Notes: generated by a model from the letters alone, not told the origin. DNA of 64,000 nt from Closterium sp. NIES-65 (GCA_948144175.1 CANXME010002122.1:124001-188000); one strand, 5' to 3'. Shown: positions 9,701 to 20,863, counted from the stretch's first letter. Numbers and translations: made by a program.

Positions 9701-11970
9701 GGCTTGGGAGGAAGCCGCCGGTGGACATGCTGAGGGTGTTCGGTTGCATGGCAGTCGCCCACGTCCCCAAGACCTACCGCAGTAAGTTGGGGGCGAGTGC
9801 AATCTGGTGTGTGCATTTGGGGCTGGCTGCTGAGAGCAAGGGATGGCTGCTGTGGGAACCCTCCAAGGGTGTGTTATTTGACAGCAGGGATGTGAAGTTT
9901 GTTGAGGGCATGATGTATGGGAGCTGGGAGAAACAGCCGGAGGCCAGGGTGTCCCAGCAGATGGAGCAGATTACCATGCAGCTGGACCTGACTCCTAGTG
10001 TGTGGGAGGAGGGAGAGGAGGCAGCTGCAGAGGGTGGTGATAAAGAGAAGGTGCAGGAGGCACCTGCTGGTGGAGGTGATGGTGTGGAGATTAGCGGTAG
10101 CACTAGTGGAGCTGCTGGATCCGAGGGAGGAGAGCAGCAGCAGGGGAAAACTAAGAAGCCGAAGGGTGTTATTATGAAGGGATGGGAGACACCCGTCTCC
10201 AGGCCAGGACGTACCCGTATGGCTACTAAGAAGCTGACTGCAGGAGCTGATGTAGCGGAGCAGCAGCTTGGGACCGAGGAGGCATTGCTGATTCTACCGC
10301 ATGGCTATGACCCGGATGAGGAGGATCAACCTGCGTACTGTTTTCTTGCCCCTGCACCAGAGGAACCAGCTAGCATGGAGGAGGCATTAGCTGGACCAGA
10401 TAGGGACAAATGGCTAGCTTCCAGGGATGCTGAATACCAGAGCCTGCTGGAGAATGGGACTTGGGAACTAGTGGTGCTGCCTGAGGGAAAGAAAGCGGTA
10501 CAATGCAAGTGGGTGCTAAGGATCAAGACTGACGACAAGGGGCAGGTCACCATCTACAAGAGTAGGTTGGTGGCTAAGGGGTTTATGCAGAAGGAGAAGC
10601 GGGACTTCAATGAGATCTTTGCTCCCACTGCCAAACCCCCTACCCTTCGTGTCTTGTTGGCAGATGCAGCCGTTAGTGGGAAGTTCATTATCCAGATGGA
10701 CATATCAACGGCATTTCTCAACGGGATTTTAGAGGAGGAGGTGTTCATGACGCAGCCACCTGGGTATGAGGATGGTACGGGCAGGGTGTGCAAGCTGAAA
10801 AAGTCCATCTATGGCTTGAAGCAGGCGCCACGCTGCTGGTACCAGAAGTTGGCAGCTGTTTTAGAGGAGATGGGATTCAGGACCAGCAGCTGTGATGAGA
10901 GCCTCTTTCTCAAGGGGGAGGGGGAGAAGCTGGTGCTGTTTCTGGTCTATGTGGACGACATTCTTCTCTTTAGCAGCAGCATGAAGGAGGTCCAGAAGGT
11001 GCAGCAGCAGCTGATGGAGAACTTCAAGTGCAAGAACCTTGGGGAGGTAAAGTACTACCTCGGGATGCACGTGGAGAGGGATCTGGATCACAGGTGGTTG
11101 AAGCTGCACCAGGAGAAGTTCATCAAGGAGCTTGGGGAGAAGTATGGAATTGAGAATGAGCGCAAGGTTGCAACTCCCCTGCCAGCAGAATTCAAGCTTG
11201 TGAAAGCTGCAGAGGATGAAGGAGTTGAAGCCGAGGAGCAGCAGCAATTTCAGTCCTTGGTGGGCAGCCTCTTGTATGCAGCAGTTCACACGAGACCCGA
11301 CATCTCTTTCTCGGTTGGGCAGCTGGCTAGGGTAGTGCAGAATCCATCAGAGGAGCAGGTGGATGCAGCTGAGCGTGTGGTGAAGTATCTGAACTCTCAC
11401 CCAAGCATTGGAGTTCAATACTCCGCATCTGCACAGGTGAAGCAGAAAGGGGTTGAGGTGCTGAAAGAGAAGGGGGAGAGGCTTGGAGAAGGCAAGCTTT
11501 TTCTCACTTGCTTTACTGATGCTACGTGGGCCTCTGAGAAGGAGGATTCCTCATCTGTGGGAGGATACATCTGCGTAGTTGGGGGAGGACCGGTTAGTTG
11601 GAGGTCAAAGAAGCAGACGGAGACAGCACTCTCTTCCGTGGAGTCAGAGTACATGGCGATGTTCCATGGGGTGAAGGAGGTGATTTGGCTGAGGAGGTTG
11701 TTAGAGGAGATTGGCCAGGAGCAGAAGGTTGCTACGCCGCTGTTTTGTGATAGCAAGGGGGCTCTTGGGATGGCCAGGAACGCTGTGCTTCATGGGCTGA
11801 ACAAGCACATGCGTATCAAGTGGCACTGGCTGCGTAAGGAGGTGAAGAGGGGGACGGTGAATCCGATCTACATCAAGACTCACCAGCAGCCAGCGGACTT
11901 CCTCACCAAGAGGCTTGCGGATGAGTCTCATTGGCGTTGTGTGCGCATGAGTGGAATGAGCATGAACTAG
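9701..11970 (+). pseudogene. Partial copia Pol (integrase end, RT, RNase H), about 757 aa
   Basis: The frame picks up inside the polyprotein at the WLGRKPP motif after the integrase core (equivalent to residue 771) and runs to the normal stop. Gag, protease and the integrase catalytic domain are absent. The linker, RT (YVDD present) and RNase H are complete and match element A2 almost exactly; the one amino-acid difference I find is Trp against Gly in the QAPRCWY motif. An open frame extends upstream to 9664 through LTR and filler, but that start is accidental. It is followed by a polypurine tract and a shared LTR. No PBS or 5' LTR of its own type exists, so it is a recombinant remnant. Confidence 0.92.
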
Positions 11971-12001
11971 TATGGAATGATGGGGATGCAGCCGGCAGGC
12001 T

Positions 12002-12012
12002 GAGGGGGAGTG
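12002..12012 (+). promoter_or_regulatory. Polypurine tract of the partial copy
   Basis: GAGGGGGAGTG immediately before the LTR at 12013, identical to that of A1 and A2. Confidence 0.8.
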
Positions 12013-13105
12013 TGTTGGGTGCAAATTCACATTGCACGACATCCTGCCGTCTGTTTGTACGAGTATGCGTGTGCGAATGCATTTGCGTGTGAATGGTATG
12101 TTTGTGTGTTTGTTTGCTTTCGCAATTTTCGCTTGAAGCATTTGCAGGTACTCGCAAAATGTGCGCTTCGGCATAACATTGTACGCGCTATGAACAGTAC
12201 AAGCAGAAAGGACGAGCTCGCAAAGGAACCCAAGATGGAAGCTTTGCGGTTCGGCTTACTTGATTGCGCAGATTCAGTTCTATCCAACTCGAAATTGTAC
12301 TGTTTTGTTTGGTTGACTATAGTGTAGCAGGGCAGGCACTATAGGGGTACAATTTAGGTGAAGGTTGGATGTTGTTTGTCTGTATCTGCATGCTACAGGG
12401 CCAGGGGAAACCAGCGGAACCAGCATTTGGCTGGTTGGGCAAAGACAAAACAGGTTCTGTTTTTAGGACCTGAACCTGGTTGTTGTTTTCCCAGGTTGGA
12501 AAAACAGAACCAGAGGTTGTTCACCAACCTATCACCTGCTATTTTGTTCAGCCAGGTTGGTTCTGTTGCTTGGAATTATTTGGGATCATCCCTGGTTGTT
12601 CCCAGGTTGATTCCCAAGGTCCTTGCTAGCTAGAGCTATTTATTCCTTCTCTGTTTGTACCTGAATATAGTGAAATTGATTCAAGCGAATTCCTTCCTTG
12701 CTGGAATTTCTTTTCTACGCGGTGCGATGGCGGAACGCTACCCGAGTCAACGCTAGTACGCTAGCACTCCAACGCTAGGCTAACGCTGTCCGAGCCATAA
12801 CTTCGTAATGGCAGAACTTTTCGCGAGGCAACTTGGCTTATTTTAAAGCTCTTAGAGTGAGCTTCGATATAGGAAATTCTCAGCTTAATCCGATCGACGG
12901 TCTGCACGATACGCTGCGCGACGTTCAAGGTACTCTTGCTGTTTTGACTAAGTCCCTCTTGATCCCTCTCTCTACAAACTCGGACCCGAGGATAGGGGCT
13001 GGTCTTGTACCAGGCACCCAAGGACCCTTGGAGGTGACCCCGAGGAGAGGTTTTAAGTGTGATAAAGTCTTAATAGCTTAAGTTTATTAGGCCCTTACAC
13101 CAACA
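12013..13105 (+). repeat. LTR shared by the partial copy and element A2
   Basis: A complete LTR from TGTTGG to CCAACA, followed by a PBS and preceded by a polypurine tract, so it is at once a 3' and a 5' LTR. It is distinguished from the A1 LTRs by TTCGGCTTACTTG in place of TTCAACTTACTTG and by GAATATAGTGAAATTG. Confidence 0.93.
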
Positions 13106-13108
13106 AGC

Positions 13109-13120
13109 TGGTATCAGAGC
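13109..13120 (+). promoter_or_regulatory. Primer binding site of element A2
   Basis: TGGTATCAGAGC, three bases after the LTR end, identical to A1. Confidence 0.93.
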
Positions 13121-13151
13121 TGCGTTATAGTGATCCTCGATATAGGTAGCT

Positions 13152-16100
13152 ATGGCGGGCAACACCTCGGCGGTAGCTGGTGAAACTTCAGCCCAAGATC
13201 GTAGCGGCAGCCATGATTCTGGTGTTTCTGCGCCAAGGGGAGCGCGAACAAGCCAGGGCTCGCTGATCAAGGAGGTGCTGAAAAACTTCACCGTCGAGAA
13301 GTTCAATGGTGAGGGCTATGATGATTGGGCCTGGAAAATGCAACTTTATTTCCGTCAAATCGGATTGCTGAAACTAATGATTGGGGAGGAGCCTAGACCG
13401 AGTGACCCCGCCCTTCAGGAAGATTGGGACGAGCGCGCCTCGGCTGGCTACTACTTGATGTCGCAGAGTTTGGAGCTGAACCAGCGTCACCACGTCATGC
13501 ACCTGCTGCCGGAGGCTGAGTGTGGTCCGAAGGCGTGGACGGTGTTGAAGGAGCTGCACGCCCCGACCTCCGTTGTTGCAACATTGATGCTGGAGAGGGA
13601 GCTGTCCGCGTTGCGCCTGAGCGAGGGAGAGCCGGTGCAACCTGTCCTGGACAAATTGCGCGACCTCTACGCGAAGTTGGCGACCGCGGGAATCACCTAC
13701 CCGGAGCAAACAAAGTGCTTGAAGATGCTCTCGCTGCTGCCGGAATCGTGGCTTCAGTTTACGAGCGGATTGAGCCTGCCGCAGAACCAGAGCTTGTGGA
13801 CGCTCGAGTGGGTGCGGACGAAGATTCTGGAGGAGGACTTCCGTCGCCGCCAACTGAGGGGTGGAGACGACGGCAGCAGCGGCTACGGGATGCAAGGGAG
13901 CCGACGTGGCAAAGGACGTGGCTTCGGTGGTGCTGGACGCGGTGCAAAGAAAGACGACGACTCCAACGACCAACAAGGAGGTACCGGTTGGGGTCGCGGT
14001 GCAAAATCTGGACGTGGGGGCAAGTCGGGTGCTGGTGGCAAAATGAAAGGGAGTTGCTGGTATTGTGAGAAGGAAGGGCACCCCTGGTTTTTGTGCTATA
14101 AGAAACCCGATGGATGGACCCCCCAGAATCGTCACCAGGATGGCGGCGCGCGGAGGAACCAGAAAAACGGTGCCAACATGATCGCTGATTCGTCCGACAA
14201 CAACCCAAAGGGCAACGGCGGTGCGGAGAAGAAGAAGGAGCGCACCGCGGGCCAATTCTTCCATATGGGAGACAAGGGGGAGCAAGGAGACGCCTCTGCT
14301 AAGGCTGGAGCAGAGCTGCACCCCCTGGACTATTGGGTGTTGGACACAGGCGCTGCTTGGACAATGACGCCGCGCAAGGACCTGCTGGACGACGTACGCG
14401 CTGCACCGATTAATGAGGTGTGCTCTGCCTCTGGACACATGTTGAAGGTGGCTGGTGCGGGACGAGCTGCATTTAAGGGAGCGGATGGCAAGCCGGTGGT
14501 GCTGCACGACGTTCTCCTCGTCCCCGACCTGAAGGCCAACCTCATCTCCCTCCGTAAGCTTGGCAAGGCTGGGGTGAACACCAACACGGATGGGGCTCGC
14601 ACTTATAAGGGGAAGCTGGGCAATCGGGTGCTTTGGGATCTGCACGAGAGCAAGGACGTGTACAGATCCATGTGGCAGCTGCCGGCGCTGGCGTGGCATG
14701 GTGAGGGGCAGGCTAGAGAGGGGTCTGCATCCCAGGGGGAGTGCAACGCCGTTGGAGGGGTTGGTGTGAAAGTGTCGGCCAGATCTGGGGAGACGGATTG
14801 GGCAACGGCACACCGACGCTTGGGGCATGTGGCAATGCCTTTGCTGAAGCAGCTGGAGAAGGATGGAGCCGTTAAGGGCTTGAAGCTGAACGGACAACCA
14901 CCCGATGATAACTGTGAAATCTGTTTGCTCTCAAAGTTTACCCGTTTCCCCTTCCATAGTGTGGCTGGCAGGAGCAAGAAGCCGTTGGAGCTGGTCCACA
15001 TGGACTTGGTGGGGCCGCTGCCGGTTCAGGGACACAAGGGGGAGCGGTACTTCCTGACCATTGTGGATGATTGGAGCAGGCTTATGTGGGCATATCCGCT
15101 GAAGCAGAAGGACCATGCCGCCTCTACGATACGGGAAGATTGGCTGCCATTCGTGGAGAAGCAAGCGGAGTGTGTGGTGAAGCGGATTAGGACAGATCGG
15201 GGTGGTGAGTTCCTTGGAGCTGAGATGACGGCCTGGCTCAAGAAGCAGGGCATCCAGAGGGAGCTGACCACGGCTTACACCCCACAGTCTAACGGTGTAG
15301 CAGAACGGGCGAACCGGACAATTCTGGAGACAGCTAGGGCGCTGCTCATAGAATCTGGGCTGGGCAACTCCATGTGGCCCCATGCTGTTCGGCACGCTAC
15401 CGTCGCTAGGAACAGGGTACTCACAAAGGTTGGGGATGACTCGTGGGTGCCGTTGGAGAGGTGGCTTGGGAGGAAGCCGCCGGTGGACATGCTGAGGGTG
15501 TTCGGTTGCATGGCAGTCGCCCACGTCCCCAAGACCTACCGCAGTAAGTTGGGGGCGAGTGCAATCTGGTGTGTGCATTTGGGGCTGGCTGCTGAGAGCA
15601 AGGGATGGCTGCTGTGGGAACCCTCCAAGGGTGTGTTATTTGACAGCAGGGATGTGAAGTTTGTTGAGGGCATGATGTATGGGAGCTGGGAGAAACAGCC
15701 GGAGGCCAGGGTGTCCCAGCAGATGGAGCAGATTACCATGCAGCTGGACCTGACTCCTAGTGTGTGGGAGGAGGGAGAGGAGGCAGCTGCAGAGGGTGGT
15801 GATAAAGAGAAGGTGCAGGAGGCACCTGCTGGTGGAGGTGATGGTGTGGAGATTAGCGGTAGCACTAGTGGAGCTGCTGGATCCGAGGGAGGAGAGCAGC
15901 AGCAGGGGAAAACTAAGAAGCCGAAGGGTGTTATTATGAAGGGATGGGAGACACCCGTCTCCAGGCCAGGACGTACCCGTATGGCTACTAAGAAGCTGAC
16001 TGCAGGAGCTGATGTAGCGGAGCAGCAGCTTGGGACCGAGGAGGCATTGCTGATTCTACCGCATGGCTATGACCCGGATGAGGAGGATCAACCTGCGTAC

Positions 16101-17732
16101 TGTTTTCTTGCCCCTGCACCAGAGGAACCAGCTAGCATGGAGGAGGCATTAGCTGGACCAGATAGGGACAAATGGCTAGCTTCCAGGGATGCTGAATACC
16201 AGAGCCTGCTGGAGAATGGGACTTGGGAACTAGTGGTGCTGCCTGAGGGAAAGAAAGCGGTACAATGCAAGTGGGTGCTAAGGATCAAGACTGACGACAA
16301 GGGGCAGGTCACCATCTACAAGAGTAGGTTGGTGGCTAAGGGGTTTATGCAGAAGGAGAAGCGGGACTTCAATGAGATCTTTGCTCCCACTGCCAAACCC
16401 CCTACCCTTCGTGTCTTGTTGGCAGATGCAGCCGTTAGTGGGAAGTTCATTATCCAGATGGACATATCAACGGCATTTCTCAACGGGATTTTAGAGGAGG
16501 AGGTGTTCATGACGCAGCCACCTGGGTATGAGGATGGTACGGGCAGGGTGTGCAAGCTGAAAAAGTCCATCTATGGCTTGAAGCAGGCGCCACGCTGCGG
16601 GTACCAGAAGTTGGCAGCTGTTTTAGAGGAGATGGGATTCAGGACCAGCAGCTGTGATGAGAGCCTCTTTCTCAAGGGGGAGGGGGAGAAGCTGGTGCTG
16701 TTTCTGGTCTATGTGGACGACATTCTTCTCTTTAGCAGCAGCATGAAGGAGGTCCAGAAGGTGCAGCAGCAGCTGATGGAGAACTTCAAGTGCAAGAACC
16801 TTGGGGAGGTAAAGTACTACCTCGGGATGCACGTGGAGAGGGATCTGGATCACAGGTGGTTGAAGCTGCACCAGGAGAAGTTCATCAAGGAGCTTGGGGA
16901 GAAGTATGGAATTGAGAATGAGCGCAAGGTTGCAACTCCCCTGCCAGCAGAATTCAAGCTTGTGAAAGCTGCAGAGGATGAAGGAGTTGAAGCCGAGGAG
17001 CAGCAGCAATTTCAGTCCTTGGTGGGCAGCCTCTTGTATGCAGCAGTTCACACGAGACCCGACATCTCTTTCTCGGTTGGGCAGCTGGCTAGGGTAGTGC
17101 AGAATCCATCAGAGGAGCAGGTGGATGCAGCTGAGCGTGTGGTGAAGTATCTGAACTCTCACCCAAGCATTGGAGTTCAATACTCCGCATCTGCACAGGT
17201 GAAGCAGAAAGGGGTTGAGGTGCTGAAAGAGAAGGGGGAGAGGCTTGGAGAAGGCAAGCTTTTTCTCACTTGCTTTACTGATGCTACGTGGGCCTCTGAG
17301 AAGGAGGATTCCTCATCTGTGGGAGGATACATCTGCGTAGTTGGGGGAGGACCGGTTAGTTGGAGGTCAAAGAAGCAGACGGAGACAGCACTCTCTTCCG
17401 TGGAGTCAGAGTACATGGCGATGTTCCATGGGGTGAAGGAGGTGATTTGGCTGAGGAGGTTGTTAGAGGAGATTGGCCAGGAGCAGAAGGTTGCTACGCC
17501 GCTGTTTTGTGATAGCAAGGGGGCTCTTGGGATGGCCAGGAACGCTGTGCTTCATGGGCTGAACAAGCACATGCGTATCAAGTGGCACTGGCTGCGTAAG
17601 GAGGTGAAGAGGGGGACGGTGAATCCGATCTACATCAAGACTCACCAGCAGCCAGCGGACTTCCTCACCAAGAGGCTTGCGGATGAGTCTCATTGGCGTT
17701 GTGTGCGCATGAGTGGAATGAGCATGAACTAG
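13152..17732 (+). CDS. Copia Gag-Pol polyprotein, element A2 (1526 aa)
   Basis: Same length and domain order as the A1 polyprotein and fully open. The zinc knuckle, protease DTG, integrase D/D/E, RT YVDD and RNase H acidic residues are all conserved. It differs from A1 at roughly 25 positions, clustered in the linker (about 881-905) and scattered elsewhere. One change stands out: TGG became GGG at 16599-16601, turning the RT motif QAPRCWY into QAPRCGY. That Trp is strongly conserved among copia RTs and is kept in A1 and in the adjacent partial copy, so A2 RT may be impaired. The ATG and its context match A1. Confidence 0.96.
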   Translation: MAGNTSAVAGETSAQDRSGSHDSGVSAPRGARTSQGSLIKEVLKNFTVEKFNGEGYDDWAWKMQLYFRQIGLLKLMIGEEPRPSDPALQEDWDERASAGYYLMSQSLELNQRHHVMHLLPEAECGPKAWTVLKELHAPTSVVATLMLERELSALRLSEGEPVQPVLDKLRDLYAKLATAGITYPEQTKCLKMLSLLPESWLQFTSGLSLPQNQSLWTLEWVRTKILEEDFRRRQLRGGDDGSSGYGMQGSRRGKGRGFGGAGRGAKKDDDSNDQQGGTGWGRGAKSGRGGKSGAGGKMKGSCWYCEKEGHPWFLCYKKPDGWTPQNRHQDGGARRNQKNGANMIADSSDNNPKGNGGAEKKKERTAGQFFHMGDKGEQGDASAKAGAELHPLDYWVLDTGAAWTMTPRKDLLDDVRAAPINEVCSASGHMLKVAGAGRAAFKGADGKPVVLHDVLLVPDLKANLISLRKLGKAGVNTNTDGARTYKGKLGNRVLWDLHESKDVYRSMWQLPALAWHGEGQAREGSASQGECNAVGGVGVKVSARSGETDWATAHRRLGHVAMPLLKQLEKDGAVKGLKLNGQPPDDNCEICLLSKFTRFPFHSVAGRSKKPLELVHMDLVGPLPVQGHKGERYFLTIVDDWSRLMWAYPLKQKDHAASTIREDWLPFVEKQAECVVKRIRTDRGGEFLGAEMTAWLKKQGIQRELTTAYTPQSNGVAERANRTILETARALLIESGLGNSMWPHAVRHATVARNRVLTKVGDDSWVPLERWLGRKPPVDMLRVFGCMAVAHVPKTYRSKLGASAIWCVHLGLAAESKGWLLWEPSKGVLFDSRDVKFVEGMMYGSWEKQPEARVSQQMEQITMQLDLTPSVWEEGEEAAAEGGDKEKVQEAPAGGGDGVEISGSTSGAAGSEGGEQQQGKTKKPKGVIMKGWETPVSRPGRTRMATKKLTAGADVAEQQLGTEEALLILPHGYDPDEEDQPAYCFLAPAPEEPASMEEALAGPDRDKWLASRDAEYQSLLENGTWELVVLPEGKKAVQCKWVLRIKTDDKGQVTIYKSRLVAKGFMQKEKRDFNEIFAPTAKPPTLRVLLADAAVSGKFIIQMDISTAFLNGILEEEVFMTQPPGYEDGTGRVCKLKKSIYGLKQAPRCGYQKLAAVLEEMGFRTSSCDESLFLKGEGEKLVLFLVYVDDILLFSSSMKEVQKVQQQLMENFKCKNLGEVKYYLGMHVERDLDHRWLKLHQEKFIKELGEKYGIENERKVATPLPAEFKLVKAAEDEGVEAEEQQQFQSLVGSLLYAAVHTRPDISFSVGQLARVVQNPSEEQVDAAERVVKYLNSHPSIGVQYSASAQVKQKGVEVLKEKGERLGEGKLFLTCFTDATWASEKEDSSSVGGYICVVGGGPVSWRSKKQTETALSSVESEYMAMFHGVKEVIWLRRLLEEIGQEQKVATPLFCDSKGALGMARNAVLHGLNKHMRIKWHWLRKEVKRGTVNPIYIKTHQQPADFLTKRLADESHWRCVRMSGMSMN

Positions 17733-17763
17733 TATGGAATGATGGGGATGCAGCCGGCAGGCT

Positions 17764-17774
17764 GAGGGGGAGTG
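17764..17774 (+). promoter_or_regulatory. Polypurine tract of element A2
   Basis: GAGGGGGAGTG directly upstream of the 3' LTR. Confidence 0.85.
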
Positions 17775-18867
17775 TGTTGGGTGCAAATTCACATTGCACG
17801 ACATCCTGCCGTCTGTTTGTACGAGTATGCGTGTGCGAATGCATTTGCGTGTGAATGGTATGTTTGTGTGTTTGTTTGCTTTCGCAATTTTCGCTTGAAG
17901 CATTTGCAGGTACTCGCAAAATGTGCGCTTCGGCATAACATTGTACGCGCTATGAACAGTACAAGCAGAAAGGACGAGCTCGCAAAGGAACCCAAGATGG
18001 AAGCTTTGCGGTTCGGCTTACTTGATTGCGCAGATTCAGTTCTATCCAACTCGAAATTGTACTGTTTTGTTTGGTTGACTATAGTGTAGCAGGGCAGGCA
18101 CTATAGGGGTACAATTTAGGTGAAGGTTGGATGTTGTTTGTCTGTATCTGCATGCTACAGGGCCAGGGGAAACCAGCGGAACCAGCATTTGGCTGGTTGG
18201 GCAAAGACAAAACAGGTTCTGTTTTTAGGACCTGAACCTGGTTGTTGTTTTCCCAGGTTGGAAAAACAGAACCAGAGGTTGTTCACCAACCTATCACCTG
18301 CTATTTTGTTCAGCCAGGTTGGTTCTGTTGCTTGGAATTATTTGGGATCATCCCTGGTTGTTCCCAGGTTGATTCCCAAGGTCCTTGCTAGCTAGAGCTA
18401 TTTATTCCTTCTCTGTTTGTACCTGAATATAGTGAAATTGATTCAAGCGAATTCCTTCCTTGCTGGAATTTCTTTTCTACGCGGTGCGATGGCGGAACGC
18501 TACCCGAGTCAACGCTAGTACGCTAGCACTCCAACGCTAGGCTAACGCTGTCCGAGCCATAACTTCGTAATGGCAGAACTTTTCGCGAGGCAACTTGGCT
18601 TATTTTAAAGCTCTTAGAGTGAGCTTCGATATAGGAAATTCTCAGCTTAATCCGATCGACGGTCTGCACGATACGCTGCGCGACGTTCAAGGTACTCTTG
18701 CTGTTTTGACTAAGTCCCTCTTGATCCCTCTCTCTACAAACTCGGACCCGAGGATAGGGGCTGGTCTTGTACCAGGCACCCAAGGACCCTTGGAGGTGAC
18801 CCCGAGGAGAGGTTTTAAGTGTGATAAAGTCTTAATAGCTTAAGTTTATTAGGCCCTTACACCAACA
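17775..18867 (+). repeat. 3' LTR of element A2
   Basis: 1093 bp, TGTTGG to CCAACA, apparently identical to 12013-13105. It is followed directly by an internal portion of an older family A LTR. Confidence 0.93.
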
Positions 18868-19431
18868 GTTTTGTCCAGCCAGGCCGGTTCTGTTGCTCGG
18901 AATCGTTCGGGATCATCTTTGGTTATTCCCTGGTTGATTCCCAAGGTCCTTGCTAGCTATAACTATTTATTCCTTCTCTGTTAATACCTCAATATAGTGA
19001 AAATGATTCAAGCGAATTCCTTCCTTGCTGGAATTTCCTTTCTACGCAGTGCGACGGCGGAATGCTACCCGAGTCAACGCTAGTATGCTAACACTCCAAC
19101 GCTAGGCTAACGCTGTCCGAGCCATAACTTCATAATGGCTAACTTTTCGCGAAGCAACTTGGCTTAATTTAAAGCACTTAGAATGAGTTTCGATATAGGA
19201 AATTCTTAGCTTAATCCGATCGACGATCTGCACGATACGCTGCGCGACGTTCAAGGTACTCTTGCTGTTTTGACTAAGTCCCTCTTGATCCCTCTCTCTA
19301 CAAACTCGGACCCGAGGAGAGGGGCTGGTCTTGTACTAGGCACCCAAGGACCCTTGGAGGTGACCCCGAGGAAAGTTTTTAAGTTTGATAAAGTCTTAAT
19401 AGCTTGAGTTTATTAGGCCCTTACACCAACA
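18868..19431 (+). repeat. Older family A LTR fragment, 3' half
   Basis: Begins inside the LTR (GTTTTGTCCAGCCAGG) and runs to the terminal TTACACCAACA. It is clearly diverged from the LTR of A2 that it abuts. There is no PBS after its end; pol sequence follows at once. Confidence 0.88.
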
Positions 19432-20027
19432 GATGGTACGGGTACGGTGTGCAAGCTGAAAAAATACATCTACGGCTTGAAGCAGGCGCCACGCTGCTGG
19501 TACCAGAAGTTGGCAGCTGTTATAGATGAGATGGGATTCAGGTACAGCAGCTGTGATGAGAGCCTCTTTCTCAAGGGGGAGGGGGGGAAGCTGGTGCTGT
19601 TTCTGGTCTTTATGGATGACATTCTTGTCTTTAGCAGAAGCATGAAGGAGATCCAGAAGGTGCAGCAGCAGCTGATGGAGAACTTCAAGTGCAAGAACCT
19701 TGGAGAGGTAAAATACTACCTCGGGATGCATGTGGAGAGGGATCTGGATCACAGGTGGTTGAAGCTGCACCAGGAGAAGCTCATCAAGGAGCTTGGGGAG
19801 AAGTACGGGATTGAGAATGAGCGCAATGTTGCAACTCTCCTGCCAGAATACATGGCGATGTCTCATGGGGTGAAAGAGGTGATTTGGCTGAGGAGGCTGT
19901 TAGAGGAGATCGGCGAGGACCAAAAGGTTGCTACGCCACTGTTTTGGGATAGCAAGGGAGCTCTTGGGATGACAGGAACGCTGTGCTTCATGGGCTGAAC
20001 ATGCACATGCCTATCAAGTAGAACTGG
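19432..20027 (+). pseudogene. Internally deleted copia RT/RNase H fragment
   Basis: Starts in the RT at the GRVCKLKKSIYGLKQAPRCWY region and continues through the catalytic loop, which reads FMDD instead of YVDD. At about 19845 it jumps from the VATPLP segment straight to EYMAM in RNase H, removing about 160 residues in frame. It ends within the LNKHMRIK motif, where an inverted LTR begins. A 183-residue frame (19447-19998) spans the deletion. It has no Gag, integrase or usable ends, so it is a dead remnant. Confidence 0.9.
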
Positions 20028-20863
20028 ATTAAGCTGAAAATTTCCTATATCGAAGCTCACTCTAAGAGCTTTAAAATAAGCCAAGTTGCCTCGCGAAAAG
20101 TTCCGCCATTCCGAAGTAATCGCTCGGACAGCGTTAGCCTAGCGTTAGAGTGCTAGCATACTAGCGTTGACTCTCGTAGCATTCCGCCATCGCACTGCAT
20201 AGAAAGGAAATTCCAGCAAGGAAGGAGTTCGCTTGAATCAATTTCACTATATCCAGGAACAAACAGAGAAGGAATATATAGCTCTAGCTAGCAATGACCT
20301 TCGGAATCAAGCTGGGAAAAACCAAGGATGATCCCAGATAATTCCAAGCAACAAAACCAACCTGGCTGGACAAAACAGCAGGTGGTAGGTTGGTAAACAA
20401 CCTCTGGTTCTGTTTTTCCAACCTGATTTGTCTTTGCCCAACCAGCCAAATGCTGGTTCCACTGGTTTCCCCTGGCCCTGTAGCATGCAGATATAGACAA
20501 ACAACATCCAACCTTCACCTAAATTGTACCTCTATATTGCCTGCCCTGCTATACTATAGTCAACCAAACAAAACAGTACAATTTTGATTTTGATAGAACT
20601 GAATCTGCACAATCAATTCAACCGAACTGCAAAGCTTCCATCTAGGGTTCCTATGCGAGCTCGTCCTTTGTGCTTGTACTGTTCATAGCGCGTACAAAGT
20701 TATGCCCAAGCGCACATTGCGCGAGTACCTGCAAATGATTCAAGCGAAAATTGGGAAAGCAATCAAACATACGAATATTCCATTCATATCCAAATGCATT
20801 CGCACACGCATACTCATAAAAACAGACGGCAGGATGTCGTGCAATGTGAATTTGCACTCAACA
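20028..20863 (-). repeat. 3' LTR (truncated) of minus-strand element A3
   Basis: This is the reverse complement of a family A LTR. The LTR start lies at 20863 next to the polypurine tract. The last 200 or so bases of the LTR are missing where it meets the plus-strand pol fragment at about 20028. A small internal deletion lies near 20425. Confidence 0.88.

Larger units (their letters stand above)
12013..18867 (+). mobile_element. Element A2: Ty1/copia LTR retrotransposon, full length
   Basis: LTR (12013-13105), PBS (13109-13120), open Gag-Pol (13152-17732), polypurine tract (17764-17774) and LTR (17775-18867) are all present. The two 1093-bp LTRs look identical by eye. Its 5' LTR also serves as the 3' LTR of the preceding partial copy, the arrangement expected from unequal recombination between LTRs. 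It therefore has no target duplication (right flank GTTTT). It belongs to the same family as A1 but to a distinct subtype, with block differences in the linker. Confidence 0.94.
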
